A stretch of DNA of 64,000 nucleotides from Pseudomonas sp. GM48 (GTDB lineage: Bacteria > Pseudomonadota > Gammaproteobacteria > Pseudomonadales > Pseudomonadaceae), in NCBI RefSeq assembly GCF_000282335.1, contig NZ_AKJM01000134.1:1-64000 (forward strand), read 5' to 3'. Below are positions 1-8,143 of this stretch, piece after piece. Below the pieces are notes generated by a model. That model searched no databases and was not told the DNA's origin. It saw only the letters and a list, made by a program, of their open reading frames with translations. A program made the translations under genes and the position numbers. Each line of letters starts with the position of its first letter. Position 1 is the first letter of the stretch.

Positions 1-38
1 GCCGAACGCAGCCTCGCGGGCTCGGCAGCTGCTACAGA
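1..38. repeat. REP-like palindromic element
   Basis: The sequence is a GC-rich imperfect palindrome containing CAGCTGC and CTCGCGGGCTCGG. On the other strand it reads like the repetitive extragenic palindromes of fluorescent Pseudomonas (tGTAGCAGCTGCCGAGCCCGC type). It is cut by the window edge and probably follows a gene outside the window. The identification rests on pattern memory only. Confidence 0.55.
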
Positions 39-67
39 TCGCGTTACCGCTTAACTGATTGGCATCA

Positions 68-90
68 GGTGCGCGGGCACCTTCTTTTTT
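68..90 (+). terminator. Rho-independent terminator
   Basis: A 5-bp stem GGTGC/GCACC with a GCGG loop is followed directly by TTCTTTTTT. It reads rightward and would end a gene lying left of the window. Confidence 0.6.
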
Positions 91-152
91 GCCTTCAGAC
101 ACGAGCTTTCGCACGTTAGCCGGCATGAGCTCTAAATGCCCCGAGTCCCCGA

Positions 153-845
153 TCAGTTTTGCTCAAAGTGGTCCTTCAGGTACTCAGCCGCCTCATCCGA
201 CGCTTGCTTGAGATGCGTTGTCATCAACAAAACGGCCGCCTCCACATCTTTTGCCCGGTATGCCGCGAGGATCGCACGATGCTCGTCCTGGCTATCAATC
301 CCCGCCGAGCGCAGCTGCATGTAGATATGCGTGTATCGCTGCGCGATGGTGTGCGCTCGGATGATCATATTTTCCAGGTGTTTCATTTGCGCAGGTGCAT
401 AAAGCGCCGTATGCAGCGTGAGGTTCCACTGACTGCTCAGGAGAGGATCATGAACCTTCTCGAACTCATCGATGATGCGCTCGACAGCATCAAGTTGCTC
501 GGGTGTCGAGAGCGGTACCGAATGGCGGACGGCCAACGGCTCTAGAACCGCCCGTAATTCAAAGCACTCGTTCATTTCATGCAGGGAGGGCTGCGTCACC
601 ATGAAGCCACGGTTTGGCAGGAACTGCACCAGTCCCTGACCTTCAAGCTCACGTAACGCTTCGCGAACCGGCACCTTGCTGGTGTTGAGTTCTGTTGCGA
701 TCAGGTCCTGACGCAAAGGTTCGCTACCGGAAAGCGCGCCGGTGACGATGGCTTCCCTGATAACGGCCGCAACAAATTGCGGTGCGGACACACGTGCCAG
801 CGGAATCAGACCTGCAATGTATTTCAGTGGTGATTGGTTAGACAT
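153..845 (-). CDS. FCD-domain GntR-family transcriptional regulator
   Basis: The protein has 230 residues. An N-terminal GntR winged helix (about residues 20-85, with VPVREALRELEGQGLV and the NRGFMV wing) precedes an all-helical FCD ligand-binding domain (about 95-220) holding the ELRAVLEPLAVRHS helix and late histidines that in this family often bind a metal and a carboxylate effector. It is divergent from the ABC ATPase gene at 1171. The 325-bp gap between them carries two GTATACGAT sites, which I take to be its operators, with a third before the binding-protein gene at 7950. It probably represses the transporter cluster and its own gene. The effector cannot be read from sequence. Confidence 0.88.
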   Translation of the reverse strand: MSNQSPLKYIAGLIPLARVSAPQFVAAVIREAIVTGALSGSEPLRQDLIATELNTSKVPVREALRELEGQGLVQFLPNRGFMVTQPSLHEMNECFELRAVLEPLAVRHSVPLSTPEQLDAVERIIDEFEKVHDPLLSSQWNLTLHTALYAPAQMKHLENMIIRAHTIAQRYTHIYMQLRSAGIDSQDEHRAILAAYRAKDVEAAVLLMTTHLKQASDEAAEYLKDHFEQN

Positions 846-925
846 ATGACACTAAGTGGCCAGGAGCGATTTAAAGGCGTGTCTGGGTTTGGCAGATACG
901 AGTAACAACATCGTTGTGCACGACG

Positions 926-940
926 GTATACGATTATACG
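926..940. promoter_or_regulatory. Candidate GntR operator 1
   Basis: GTATACGAT followed by a second TATACG half lies upstream of the GntR gene (start 845) and shares its core with the sites at 1063 and 7969. This position suits autoregulation. The assignment is inferred from repetition and placement. Confidence 0.5.
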
Positions 941-1043
941 AAAACGAACAAGGACGGCATCCGCAGCCTGGTCCCCCCTCAAGCAGCAGTCCAACCCCTC
1001 TCCCCATTCATCTGAAATAAGAGCCTGATTCATCGCTTTGTTG

Positions 1044-1076
1044 TTGTCGTTGGCGAATCAATAATCGTATACTTTC
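1044..1076 (+). promoter_or_regulatory. Promoter with overlapping GntR operator 2
   Basis: A plausible -35 (TTGTCG, 1044-1049) and -10 (TATACT, 1068-1073) are 18 bp apart. The -10 lies inside AATCGTATACTTTC (1063-1076), whose reverse complement recurs exactly at 7969-7982. A repressor bound here would block the polymerase. Confidence 0.55.
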
Positions 1077-1170
1077 TACAGTAGGAAGAGACTAATGCAC
1101 CCTGGTTAGCCGTTTGCGATCAGGTCCTCGTCCCTCTTGCGCCATCTGCAACCACATCAGGACAACCACC

Positions 1171-1905
1171 GTGATCAACATAAAAAATGTTTCCAAGTGG
1201 TACGGTAACTTTCAGGTACTGAGCGACTGCTCTACCGCCATTCAAAAGAGTGAAGTCGTCGTGGTGTGCGGCCCTTCCGGCTCTGGCAAATCAACGCTGA
1301 TCAAGACGGTAAATGCACTGGAGCCTTTCCAGAAAGGCGAAATTGTCGTCGACGGTATCAGCCTCTCGGACCCGAAAACCAACCTGCCCAAGCTACGCAG
1401 CCGGGTCGGCATGGTGTTTCAACACTTCGAGCTGTTTCCGCACCTGTCCGTGACGCAAAACCTGACGCTCGCCCAGATGAAGGTGCTGGGCCGTGGCCAG
1501 GACGAGGCGCTCAAGCGTGGACTGAAAATGCTCGATCGTGTTGGCCTGAGCGCCCACAAGGACAAGTTCCCGGGGCAGCTCTCAGGCGGTCAGCAGCAGC
1601 GTGTGGCAATTGCTCGTGCATTATCCATGGACCCGATCGTGATGCTGTTTGACGAACCTACCTCGGCCCTGGACCCGGAAATGGTCGGCGAGGTTTTGGA
1701 CGTGATGATAAAACTGGCAAACGAGGGCATGACCATGATGTGTGTCACCCACGAAATGGGCTTCGCCAGGAAGGTCAGTGACCGTGTGATTTTCATGGAC
1801 GCAGGGAAAATCATTGAAGACTGTAAAAAAGAAGAGTTCTTTGGCACCCCCGAAGCACGCTCCCCGCGTGCCAAGGACTTTCTCTCGAAGATCCTGCAAC
1901 ATTGA
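1171..1905 (+). CDS. Amino acid ABC transporter ATP-binding protein (AapP/GltL type)
   Basis: This 244-residue cytoplasmic ATPase energises polar amino acid uptake. Walker A is GPSGSGKST, the signature is LSGGQQQR, Walker B is MLFDEPTSALDPE, and the H-loop is VTHEMGFA. I place the start at a GTG (1171, beginning MINIKNVSKWYG), because the 19 in-frame codons before it encode nothing like the family; AGGAC lies upstream as a weak ribosome site. Its partner permeases and binding protein (5729-7950) are on the opposite strand four genes away, which is unusual, but both promoters carry the same operator-like site. The gene converges on capA with only 22 bp between them. Confidence 0.9.
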   Translation: MINIKNVSKWYGNFQVLSDCSTAIQKSEVVVVCGPSGSGKSTLIKTVNALEPFQKGEIVVDGISLSDPKTNLPKLRSRVGMVFQHFELFPHLSVTQNLTLAQMKVLGRGQDEALKRGLKMLDRVGLSAHKDKFPGQLSGGQQQRVAIARALSMDPIVMLFDEPTSALDPEMVGEVLDVMIKLANEGMTMMCVTHEMGFARKVSDRVIFMDAGKIIEDCKKEEFFGTPEARSPRAKDFLSKILQH

Positions 1906-1927
1906 TCACGCGGAGTCGCCAGGGGGC

Positions 1928-3040
1928 TCACCAACGCAACTCAAAGGCATTTTTCGCGCCCGGCTGGATGCGGCTGCCCAAGCGTGCGCACTCGCGAGAA
2001 AGGGTGTCGTGCAGCCATTGACGGTCATCCCCTTCAGCGCGACAGATGCGAAAGCGACACAGCCGGGTGGGTATCAGGTCCAGCGACTGCAGGTGCCCGC
2101 CCGGGTCCAGCGAGGCAAAATATAGAAGCCCCAGGTCGCCGCGAAAGGCTGAGTAGCCCTCGATGCCTTCGTAATCGTTCAGAAGATCACCGCAGCCATA
2201 GAGAATCAGGTGTTCGCGGTACACCTCGATGCCTTTGACATGGTGCGAGGAATGCCCGTGCACCACGTCAACTCCGGCCTCGTCGATCAAGGCATGGGCG
2301 AACCGGAGCTGCTCGCGCGGGATATCGAACCCCCAGTTGCCGCCCCAGTGAATGGAGGCGACCACCAGATCCCGCGGTTTTTTGCCCACGAGAATCCGTT
2401 TGGCCACATTGCGCAGGCTTTGCATCGACAGATCCTCCAGCCGCGCGACGCCCGCGCCCTTATCCGTGGCGGCCCAGTCCGACGCAATGCCGCTGTCGGG
2501 TGCGCCGAGGCCAAACACCAGCAAGCGCCGCCCGCCAGGCTGCAGCAACACGGCGGGCGCTTCGGCAGATTGCCGGTTGTGCCCGGCGCCGGCGCTGCAC
2601 ATACCATTGCTCGCCAGGGTCTCCAGCGTATCGGCCAGGCCGGCAGCCCCCCAGTCCAGCACATGGTTGTTGGCCAGCACGCAGCAGTCGATGCCGGCTG
2701 CGCTGATGGCCGGGAAGTTCTCCGGGCTCATGCGGTAATTGATGCCCTTTGGCTCCGGTCGTCCGCGGCGGGACACCGCAGTTTCCAGATTGATGATGCG
2801 TGCGTGTGGCTGGCGAAGTTCGAACTCATCCAGCGCAGCGCCCCAGACATAGGTGAAATCGACCGGGCGGGGAATCGAACCATTGACTCGTTCTGCCAGC
2901 CGGACGTAATCGCCAGCATTCTTGACGTAAGTTTCGTAAAGCCGCGGATCGCCAGGATGCGGCAGTACCGCGTCAATGCCGCGGGCAGTCATGACGTCGC
3001 CGCAGAGAAACAGCTTAAGCGTATCGGTAACAGCTGCCAT
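1928..3040 (-). CDS. CapA/PgsA-like metallophosphatase-fold protein
   Basis: The 370-residue protein belongs to the PGA_cap (CapA) family, which has a calcineurin-like metallophosphatase fold and is named for poly-gamma-glutamate capsule genes. Visible family motifs are LFLCGDVM near the N-terminus, the NLETAV segment, LANNHVLDWG, the HWGGNWG segment and HGHSSHHVKGIE, which supply the Asp, Asn and His metal ligands. There is no signal peptide or membrane segment, and no other capsule gene nearby. It is the last gene of the amino acid transport operon, so a role on an amide or small molecule is more likely than capsule synthesis; that is inference. A strong GGAGGG ribosome site precedes the ATG. 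Confidence 0.8.
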   Translation of the reverse strand: MAAVTDTLKLFLCGDVMTARGIDAVLPHPGDPRLYETYVKNAGDYVRLAERVNGSIPRPVDFTYVWGAALDEFELRQPHARIINLETAVSRRGRPEPKGINYRMSPENFPAISAAGIDCCVLANNHVLDWGAAGLADTLETLASNGMCSAGAGHNRQSAEAPAVLLQPGGRRLLVFGLGAPDSGIASDWAATDKGAGVARLEDLSMQSLRNVAKRILVGKKPRDLVVASIHWGGNWGFDIPREQLRFAHALIDEAGVDVVHGHSSHHVKGIEVYREHLILYGCGDLLNDYEGIEGYSAFRGDLGLLYFASLDPGGHLQSLDLIPTRLCRFRICRAEGDDRQWLHDTLSRECARLGSRIQPGAKNAFELRW

Positions 3041-3055
3041 GGCACCCTCCCGAAT

Positions 3056-3089
3056 ATAAGCCGGGGGATGTTTCCATCCCCCGGCTTAT
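3056..3089. terminator. Strong intercistronic hairpin
   Basis: A perfect 15-bp inverted repeat (3056-3070 with 3075-3089) with a TTTC loop sits between the cyclodeaminase-family gene and capA, just before the capA ribosome site. The tail is not a clean T-run in either direction, so it may act as a partial terminator or an mRNA processing barrier that lowers capA expression. Confidence 0.6.
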
Positions 3090-3129
3090 TATTACGCTGA
3101 AATAGGCAGAACGACTTCTAAGCCTCTAC

Positions 3130-4086
3130 TCAGTTGTTCTTCATATGCAACTGATAAAGCTCATTGGCAATGGCGATATCCTCCAGCCCCAGTCCGATTG
3201 AGCGGAAGAAGGTATGGCGCTCGGGATCGGGAAGTCGGGCGGCCCCCGTCATCAGTTCGGGCAAATCCCCGTAAATACTCTCGGGCAGCCAGCCATGCTG
3301 GTCTTTTGCCAAGCGCATTTCCCCTGCACTGTCGGGCGTTGTAGCCCGGTAATCGCAATAGACGCTCATGTTCAGCAGGGATTCAGGAGGTACTTCGTGC
3401 GCCAGTGGGGCATTGGTACAAATGGACGTGATCAGCGCAGGCTTTTTCAGCACTGCAGGGTCAAGCACCGTATGACCGGCCGAGGTGCACAGCAGGATGA
3501 CATCTGCATCATCAACGGCACTGGCCAGCTCGGTATGAATGCTGACGCGCGGATCGAGGTCCCGGAGTGCCTGCTGCTCGGACACTGGCAGAGCGTCAAT
3601 GTTGGGTGCGTACAACCTGATATCCCCCCACTCGCGCAATGCCGAAACATGCCGGACATGCGCTTGACCCAGCCGCCCTACTCCCACTACGGCCAGTTTG
3701 CTGACCTGCGAGGGCGCAAGTAAATCGACGGCGAGCGCTGTCGTGCCCGCTGTTCGCTCAGCTGTCAATTGCCCCGAATCACAGAGCAAGCGTGGTTGTC
3801 CGTCATCCATCGACATCATCAACGTCCAGGCCGTCACCAGGGCCCCTTCCGGACGCGGGATATAGGGTGAGAGCTTTGCACCAAAGACCCGCTCCTCGGC
3901 AAGCGTTCCAAGGTAGCTGATAAAGTTGCCTTGCCCGTTGGGAAACGGATTGCGCAGTTGTGGAGGTTGCACAGCCTTTTCCTGTCCCAACGCCAGGAAC
4001 ATACGACGCATTGCGGACAACACATCAATCCGACCGATCAGTTTGGCCACTTGAGTTGAATCAAGTACGGCAATGTCATTATTCAT
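3130..4086 (-). CDS. Ornithine cyclodeaminase/mu-crystallin family protein
   Basis: The 318-residue protein matches the OCD/mu-crystallin fold, which covers ornithine cyclodeaminase, alanine dehydrogenase, ketimine reductase and opine-like dehydrogenases. The Rossmann motif is VVGVGRLGQAHVRHV (about residues 125-140), and the N-terminal part carries the PFPNGQGNFISYLGTL substrate region. I chose the ATG at 4086 because GAAGGA lies 9 bp before it; an ATG at 4110 lacks a ribosome site. It follows RidA in the transporter operon, which suits a reaction passing through a reactive imine. It is a distant relative of the enzyme at 19441-20493. The exact substrate is unknown. Confidence 0.82.
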   Translation of the reverse strand: MNNDIAVLDSTQVAKLIGRIDVLSAMRRMFLALGQEKAVQPPQLRNPFPNGQGNFISYLGTLAEERVFGAKLSPYIPRPEGALVTAWTLMMSMDDGQPRLLCDSGQLTAERTAGTTALAVDLLAPSQVSKLAVVGVGRLGQAHVRHVSALREWGDIRLYAPNIDALPVSEQQALRDLDPRVSIHTELASAVDDADVILLCTSAGHTVLDPAVLKKPALITSICTNAPLAHEVPPESLLNMSVYCDYRATTPDSAGEMRLAKDQHGWLPESIYGDLPELMTGAARLPDPERHTFFRSIGLGLEDIAIANELYQLHMKNN

Positions 4087-4246
4087 CGAATACATTCCTT
4101 CATCGAGCATCTGACAGAAAACCTTAAACGTCGAAACAACTCAGTTCGAGTTCATGGGGAAGATTATTAAAACAACCAGTTAATTAGATTGTAGCGACCA
4201 AGAGAACTGTTAGTTCTTACAAAATACAACCCGCCACTTCCGTTTT

Positions 4247-4648
4247 CTAATGATGGGCGACGACATCGATTTCAATATCAAACGGAAATGGCCAGGGCTT
4301 GACTGCAACGAATGACCGGACAGGTGGGTTTTCAGGGAAGTACTCGCGATACACGGCGTTCACCTCATCCATCATCGATGGATCGGTCACGAAGATCGTG
4401 GTTTTCACGACGTTATCGAGGCAGGACCCTGCCGATTCAAGAACAACTTTCATCACCTGCAATACAGCGTGAGTCTGTTCAGCAATCGTGCCTCGAACAA
4501 TATTCCCGGTCAGCGGATCGAGTGGCGGCAGGCCACAGGTATAAAGCATCGAACCCGAGCGAATCAGCAAAGAGGTCGGTGTATTCAAACGCCTGAGCGC
4601 GTCAGATAAAAACGGTACTTCGATTATTTCTTTCATGGAGGCATCCAT
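4247..4648 (-). CDS. RidA/YjgF/UK114 family protein
   Basis: The 133-residue protein is of normal RidA length. The family's substrate-binding Arg (VRSFVAV near the C-terminus) and the following acidic residue (FDIEIDVV) are present, so it could hydrolyse enamine/imine intermediates to keto acids and ammonia. Its ATG overlaps the permease stop (TAATG), which suggests translational coupling; an ATG four codons on is an alternative start. Its place between transporter and cyclodeaminase-family gene suggests it clears an imine made from the imported amino acid. Confidence 0.87.
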   Translation of the reverse strand: MDASMKEIIEVPFLSDALRRLNTPTSLLIRSGSMLYTCGLPPLDPLTGNIVRGTIAEQTHAVLQVMKVVLESAGSCLDNVVKTTIFVTDPSMMDEVNAVYREYFPENPPVRSFVAVKPWPFPFDIEIDVVAHH

Positions 4649-5739
4649 TATTGATACAGGCGGGCCCTACGCTCACGTTCAATCGACGCGACGTAGTGTT
4701 GGATATACATGCAGATAACGAAGTAGATGACACCGACAAACAGATAGAGCTCCTTGTAGAACCCTTGCCAGTTTTCGTCATAAAGGCTTGATCTTGCCGA
4801 TCCAAGCAAATCGAAAAGTCCGATGATCATCAACAGCGAACTGTTCTTGACGAACGCGATGGCGATGTTGGCAATCGGTTGCAGCGAATGGGCGATGACT
4901 TGCGGCAAGATCACGTAGGCATGACTGCCCCAATAGCCGAACCCCAAACTTGCCGACGCTTGGCGCTGACCGACTGGAAGTGCTTGCAGGGCACCGCGCA
5001 AGGCTTCGGAAAAGTAAGCGGCGGTGAACAGCGAGAGACCGATACCTGCCCGAAAAAGCTTGTCGAAAATAAGCTCGTCCGGAAGTATCAATGGAATGAT
5101 GGCAAAGGTCATGAAGACAATGGTGATCGCCGGAACACTGCGAATCAGATCCACATAAAGCCGGCAGGGAACAGAGACAAGCGGCATCTGCGACCGACAA
5201 CCCAACGCCAGCAGCACACCCAAAGGGAACGCGCAAACAAGGCCGGCAATGCTGATCAGCAGGGTGATCGGCAGTCCACCCCAACGCGCACGATCCACTG
5301 ACTCAAGACCGAACAGTCCGCCACTCATCAATAGATAACCAATCAACGCGGCCAGTACCCACAGAACAATGGCTGTTGTGTGATGACGAACCCGAAACAA
5401 ACACCAGAGCGCAACCGCCGCGATCAATGCAACGAAGGTGATCGGACGCCAAAGCGACTCGGGAGGATAGGCCCCGAAGAGGATGAGATTGAGTTTGGTG
5501 CCGATGAACGCCCAGCAAGCGCCTCCGTTCTGGTGGCATAGCGCGGCATCGCCGCTGAAGGTTGCATCAAGCAACAACCATTTGAAGATACCTGGGCCAA
5601 CCAAGACGACGCCCCAAAGAAACAGTGCGCCGAGCACAATCCGGCTTGGCATGCCTGAGCCCAGGCCTTTCAGGCGCTGGATTAGCGTCAAGGGGGCGGG
5701 AATCGACACTTGGACACCATTATTCAGATCACCAGACAT
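4648..5739 (-). CDS. Amino acid ABC transporter permease (AapM/BztC type)
   Basis: The 363-residue inner-membrane protein has an N-terminal extension with three to four hydrophobic segments, then the HisM-type core with the ATPase-coupling loop EALRGALQALPVGQRQASASLGF (about residues 245-268). The length and extension are typical of AapM/BztC, the second permease of general L-amino-acid transporters. GGGAGA precedes the ATG. The gene overlaps the upstream permease by 11 bp and touches ridA. Confidence 0.9.
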   Translation of the reverse strand: MSGDLNNGVQVSIPAPLTLIQRLKGLGSGMPSRIVLGALFLWGVVLVGPGIFKWLLLDATFSGDAALCHQNGGACWAFIGTKLNLILFGAYPPESLWRPITFVALIAAVALWCLFRVRHHTTAIVLWVLAALIGYLLMSGGLFGLESVDRARWGGLPITLLISIAGLVCAFPLGVLLALGCRSQMPLVSVPCRLYVDLIRSVPAITIVFMTFAIIPLILPDELIFDKLFRAGIGLSLFTAAYFSEALRGALQALPVGQRQASASLGFGYWGSHAYVILPQVIAHSLQPIANIAIAFVKNSSLLMIIGLFDLLGSARSSLYDENWQGFYKELYLFVGVIYFVICMYIQHYVASIERERRARLYQ

Positions 5740-6865
5740 AATGTTTCTCCCAAAGACCGATTACCCGCGTCGTAATAATGTTTACCGTGACGTAAACCAG
5801 CATGAAAATGCTGATCAATTCGATGGCCTGCCCCGTTTGATTCATGGCGGTATTTCCCGCCGAGACCAGTTCCGGGTATCCCACGGCAACACCGAGCGAA
5901 CTGTTTTTCATCAGGTTCAGTAGTTCACTGACTACCGCCGGCATCGCGATCCGGAACGCTTGTGGCATCACGATGTAACGCAGCACGCCAAAGTGCGTCA
6001 GGCCTAGCGCATAACCTGCTGCAATCTGTCCCTGGGCAATGGACTGCACCGCCCCACGGATCGCTTCGGCTATATAAGTGCCCGTGTACACCGAGAGCCC
6101 GATGAACATACTCATGAACTCGGGAGAAAAATGCCCGCCGCCGCCGATTGAAAACTTGCTTGCCGTGGGCCACTCAAATGTCATTTGCCCGGACCACAGG
6201 GCATAGGCCGTGGACACAAAAGCAATCAGGCTCAGGAGTATCAGTAAGGCACCCGGATTTTTCAGTGCGCTGCCACCGGTCCTCACGCTTCTCAAGAGAA
6301 ACGCCACGAGGGTGCAAAAGATCGCGACAATCGCCGTCAATGCAAAGGGGGTCGGCCACGGGAAATTGATCCCGCGATTGCTGATGAATAGGCCCGGTAC
6401 CGGTTCCAGAGCCTCCCGGACTACCGGTAAACCGTAAGTAAAAACAGCGAACCAGAAGAACAACTGCAGCAGCAGCGGCGTATTGCGGATCGTCGAGACA
6501 TACACTTTGGCAATTCGTCTGGCCAGGCCGAATTTGGATAACTGAGCCAGCGCCGCCAATACCCCGATCAGCACGGAGAACACAATGGCGCAGAGCGCCA
6601 CTTTCAACGTGTTTGAAAACCCCGCGAGCAAGGCGTACGCATATGACTTGTCACCGCTGAAAGCAATCATGCTTTCACTGAGGTCGAAGCCGGCGCGAGT
6701 CCACAGAAAGCTGAACCCGGTATTGATCCCTTTCTGTGTAAGGCGCTCGTTGATCACGTGCCCGAAATACCAAACCGCAATCACGACAGCCGTGAGTACT
6801 ACAAGCTGGACCAATACCGTGACTGCCCGGTGTTGGTGTTTAACTGCGCCATCTCTTGCCGACAT
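5729..6865 (-). CDS. Amino acid ABC transporter permease (AapQ/BztB type)
   Basis: The 378-residue inner-membrane protein begins with a single N-terminal helix (VLVQLVVLTAVVIAVWYFG). It carries a long periplasmic/hydrophobic insertion as in AapQ/BztB and a C-terminal coupling loop EAIRGAVQSIAQGQIAAGYALGL. I chose the ATG at 6865, which has GAGGTGAAGG before it; the ATG at 6895 has no ribosome site. With the next permease it should form the heterodimeric channel fed by the binding protein at 6928. Confidence 0.9.
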   Translation of the reverse strand: MSARDGAVKHQHRAVTVLVQLVVLTAVVIAVWYFGHVINERLTQKGINTGFSFLWTRAGFDLSESMIAFSGDKSYAYALLAGFSNTLKVALCAIVFSVLIGVLAALAQLSKFGLARRIAKVYVSTIRNTPLLLQLFFWFAVFTYGLPVVREALEPVPGLFISNRGINFPWPTPFALTAIVAIFCTLVAFLLRSVRTGGSALKNPGALLILLSLIAFVSTAYALWSGQMTFEWPTASKFSIGGGGHFSPEFMSMFIGLSVYTGTYIAEAIRGAVQSIAQGQIAAGYALGLTHFGVLRYIVMPQAFRIAMPAVVSELLNLMKNSSLGVAVGYPELVSAGNTAMNQTGQAIELISIFMLVYVTVNIITTRVIGLWEKHYVW

Positions 6866-6927
6866 GACCTTCACCTCTCGTTTCTGATTCGCCATCTATG
6901 CGGCGTTTGAGCCATTCACATCACGGA

Positions 6928-7950
6928 TCAGAAAAGCGGGGCGTACAGCAGACCACCGTCCGACCACAGCGAATTCTGGCCACGCTTCATCTGCAAGGGC
7001 GTGTTTGCACCCACGTTGCGCTCGAAGATTTCTTTGTAGTTGCCTACCGCGGAGATGACATTGATCACCCAGTCATCCTTGAGACCCAACCCTGCCCCTA
7101 CACCAGGCGTTACACCCAGAAGGCGCCGGATGTCCTCGTTGTTACTGGTGAGCATTTGTTTAACGTTTTCTTTGGTGATACCCAGTTCTTCTGCAGTAAA
7201 GGTTGCGAAGACTGTCCACTTGACGAGGTCTGCAAAGTGCTTGTCATCGCCCCGGACGACCGGACCCATTGGCGATTTCGAGATCACATCAGGAAGGATG
7301 GCGTAGTTTTCAGGGTTGCCCGAGTTGAGCCGGATAACCGCCAATTGCGACACATCGCTGGTGATTACATCGCAGCGGCTTGCGAAAAAGGCCGAGAAAA
7401 ACTCAGTCCCGCTTTCGATCACCACAGGTTTGAAGGTGATCTTCAACTTATCGAAGAAATTGCGAACTACATACTCGCTGGTTGTGCCCTGCTGAATGCA
7501 GACCGTAGCGCCATCGAGTTCTGCCGCTTTGGTGACGCCCAGTTTCTTGTTGATCAGAAAGCCTTGGCCGTCGAAGAAATCCACCACCGGAAATTGCAGC
7601 CCCATCGTGGTATCGCGCGTCAGGGTCCAGGTGCTGTTCCGGGAGAGGACATCCACTTCACCATTCTGCAGCGCCGTGAAACGTGCCTGATCGGACAGCG
7701 GGACGAACTTGACTTTCGGCTTCTCGAATATCGCCGCCGCAAATGCTTTGCAGAAATCCGCATCGAACCCCTGCCAATCACCCGCACTGTTGGGCGCACC
7801 AAAGCCGACCAGGCCAGGGTGCACACCACAGACAAGCACTCCCCGCTCTCGAATTTTCGACAAGGTATCGGCCTGTACCGGTGCAGAAACTGCCAATGAA
7901 AGCCCTAGGGCTGCTGCGGTAGATGCGAAAAGAACTCTTAGACGTGTCAT
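6928..7950 (-). CDS. Amino acid ABC transporter substrate-binding protein (AapJ/BztA type)
   Basis: The 340-residue periplasmic protein starts with a clear signal peptide (MTRLRVLFASTAAALGLSL, cleavage after APVQA). The mature part is a family-3 solute-binding protein with the AapJ/BztA signature VLVCGVHPGLVGF, DFCKAFAAAIF and SRNSTWTLTRDT. The start at 7950 has a GGAG ribosome site; the in-frame codons back to 7986 overlap the operator and are not coding. It is the first gene of the leftward operon running through both permeases, ridA, the cyclodeaminase-family gene and capA. Confidence 0.92.
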   Translation of the reverse strand: MTRLRVLFASTAAALGLSLAVSAPVQADTLSKIRERGVLVCGVHPGLVGFGAPNSAGDWQGFDADFCKAFAAAIFEKPKVKFVPLSDQARFTALQNGEVDVLSRNSTWTLTRDTTMGLQFPVVDFFDGQGFLINKKLGVTKAAELDGATVCIQQGTTSEYVVRNFFDKLKITFKPVVIESGTEFFSAFFASRCDVITSDVSQLAVIRLNSGNPENYAILPDVISKSPMGPVVRGDDKHFADLVKWTVFATFTAEELGITKENVKQMLTSNNEDIRRLLGVTPGVGAGLGLKDDWVINVISAVGNYKEIFERNVGANTPLQMKRGQNSLWSDGGLLYAPLF

Positions 7951-7968
7951 CAGCTTCTCCACTCGGTA

Positions 7969-7983
7969 GAAAGTATACGATTT
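7969..7983 (-). promoter_or_regulatory. Candidate GntR operator 3 with -10 element
   Basis: GAAAGTATACGATT (7969-7982) is the exact reverse complement of 1063-1076 and lies 19 bp before the binding-protein start. On the minus strand it contains TATACT, a good -10, as at the ATPase promoter. This links the divided transporter genes into one regulon. Confidence 0.6.
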
Positions 7984-8143
7984 CAAGCTATATGACTTTA
8001 AGAGCGGCTGTCAAGCCACAAGAATGGTGACGTCAGTAATTTATTTTGAGTTTAGATCGGGTGCGATGCGAGGTGACTGATCACCGGTGTGGGTCGCAAT
8101 GCGCAGACCCCAATCACCGATGATGCCAATCAAACAGTCAGTC

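Noticed and set aside
2210..3100. Long plus-strand frame opposite capA
   Set aside because: The minus strand carries clear CapA motifs; the opposite frame has no domain and no ribosome site.
6898..7899. Long plus-strand frame opposite the amino acid binding protein
   Set aside because: It mirrors a well-supported periplasmic binding protein with signal peptide.
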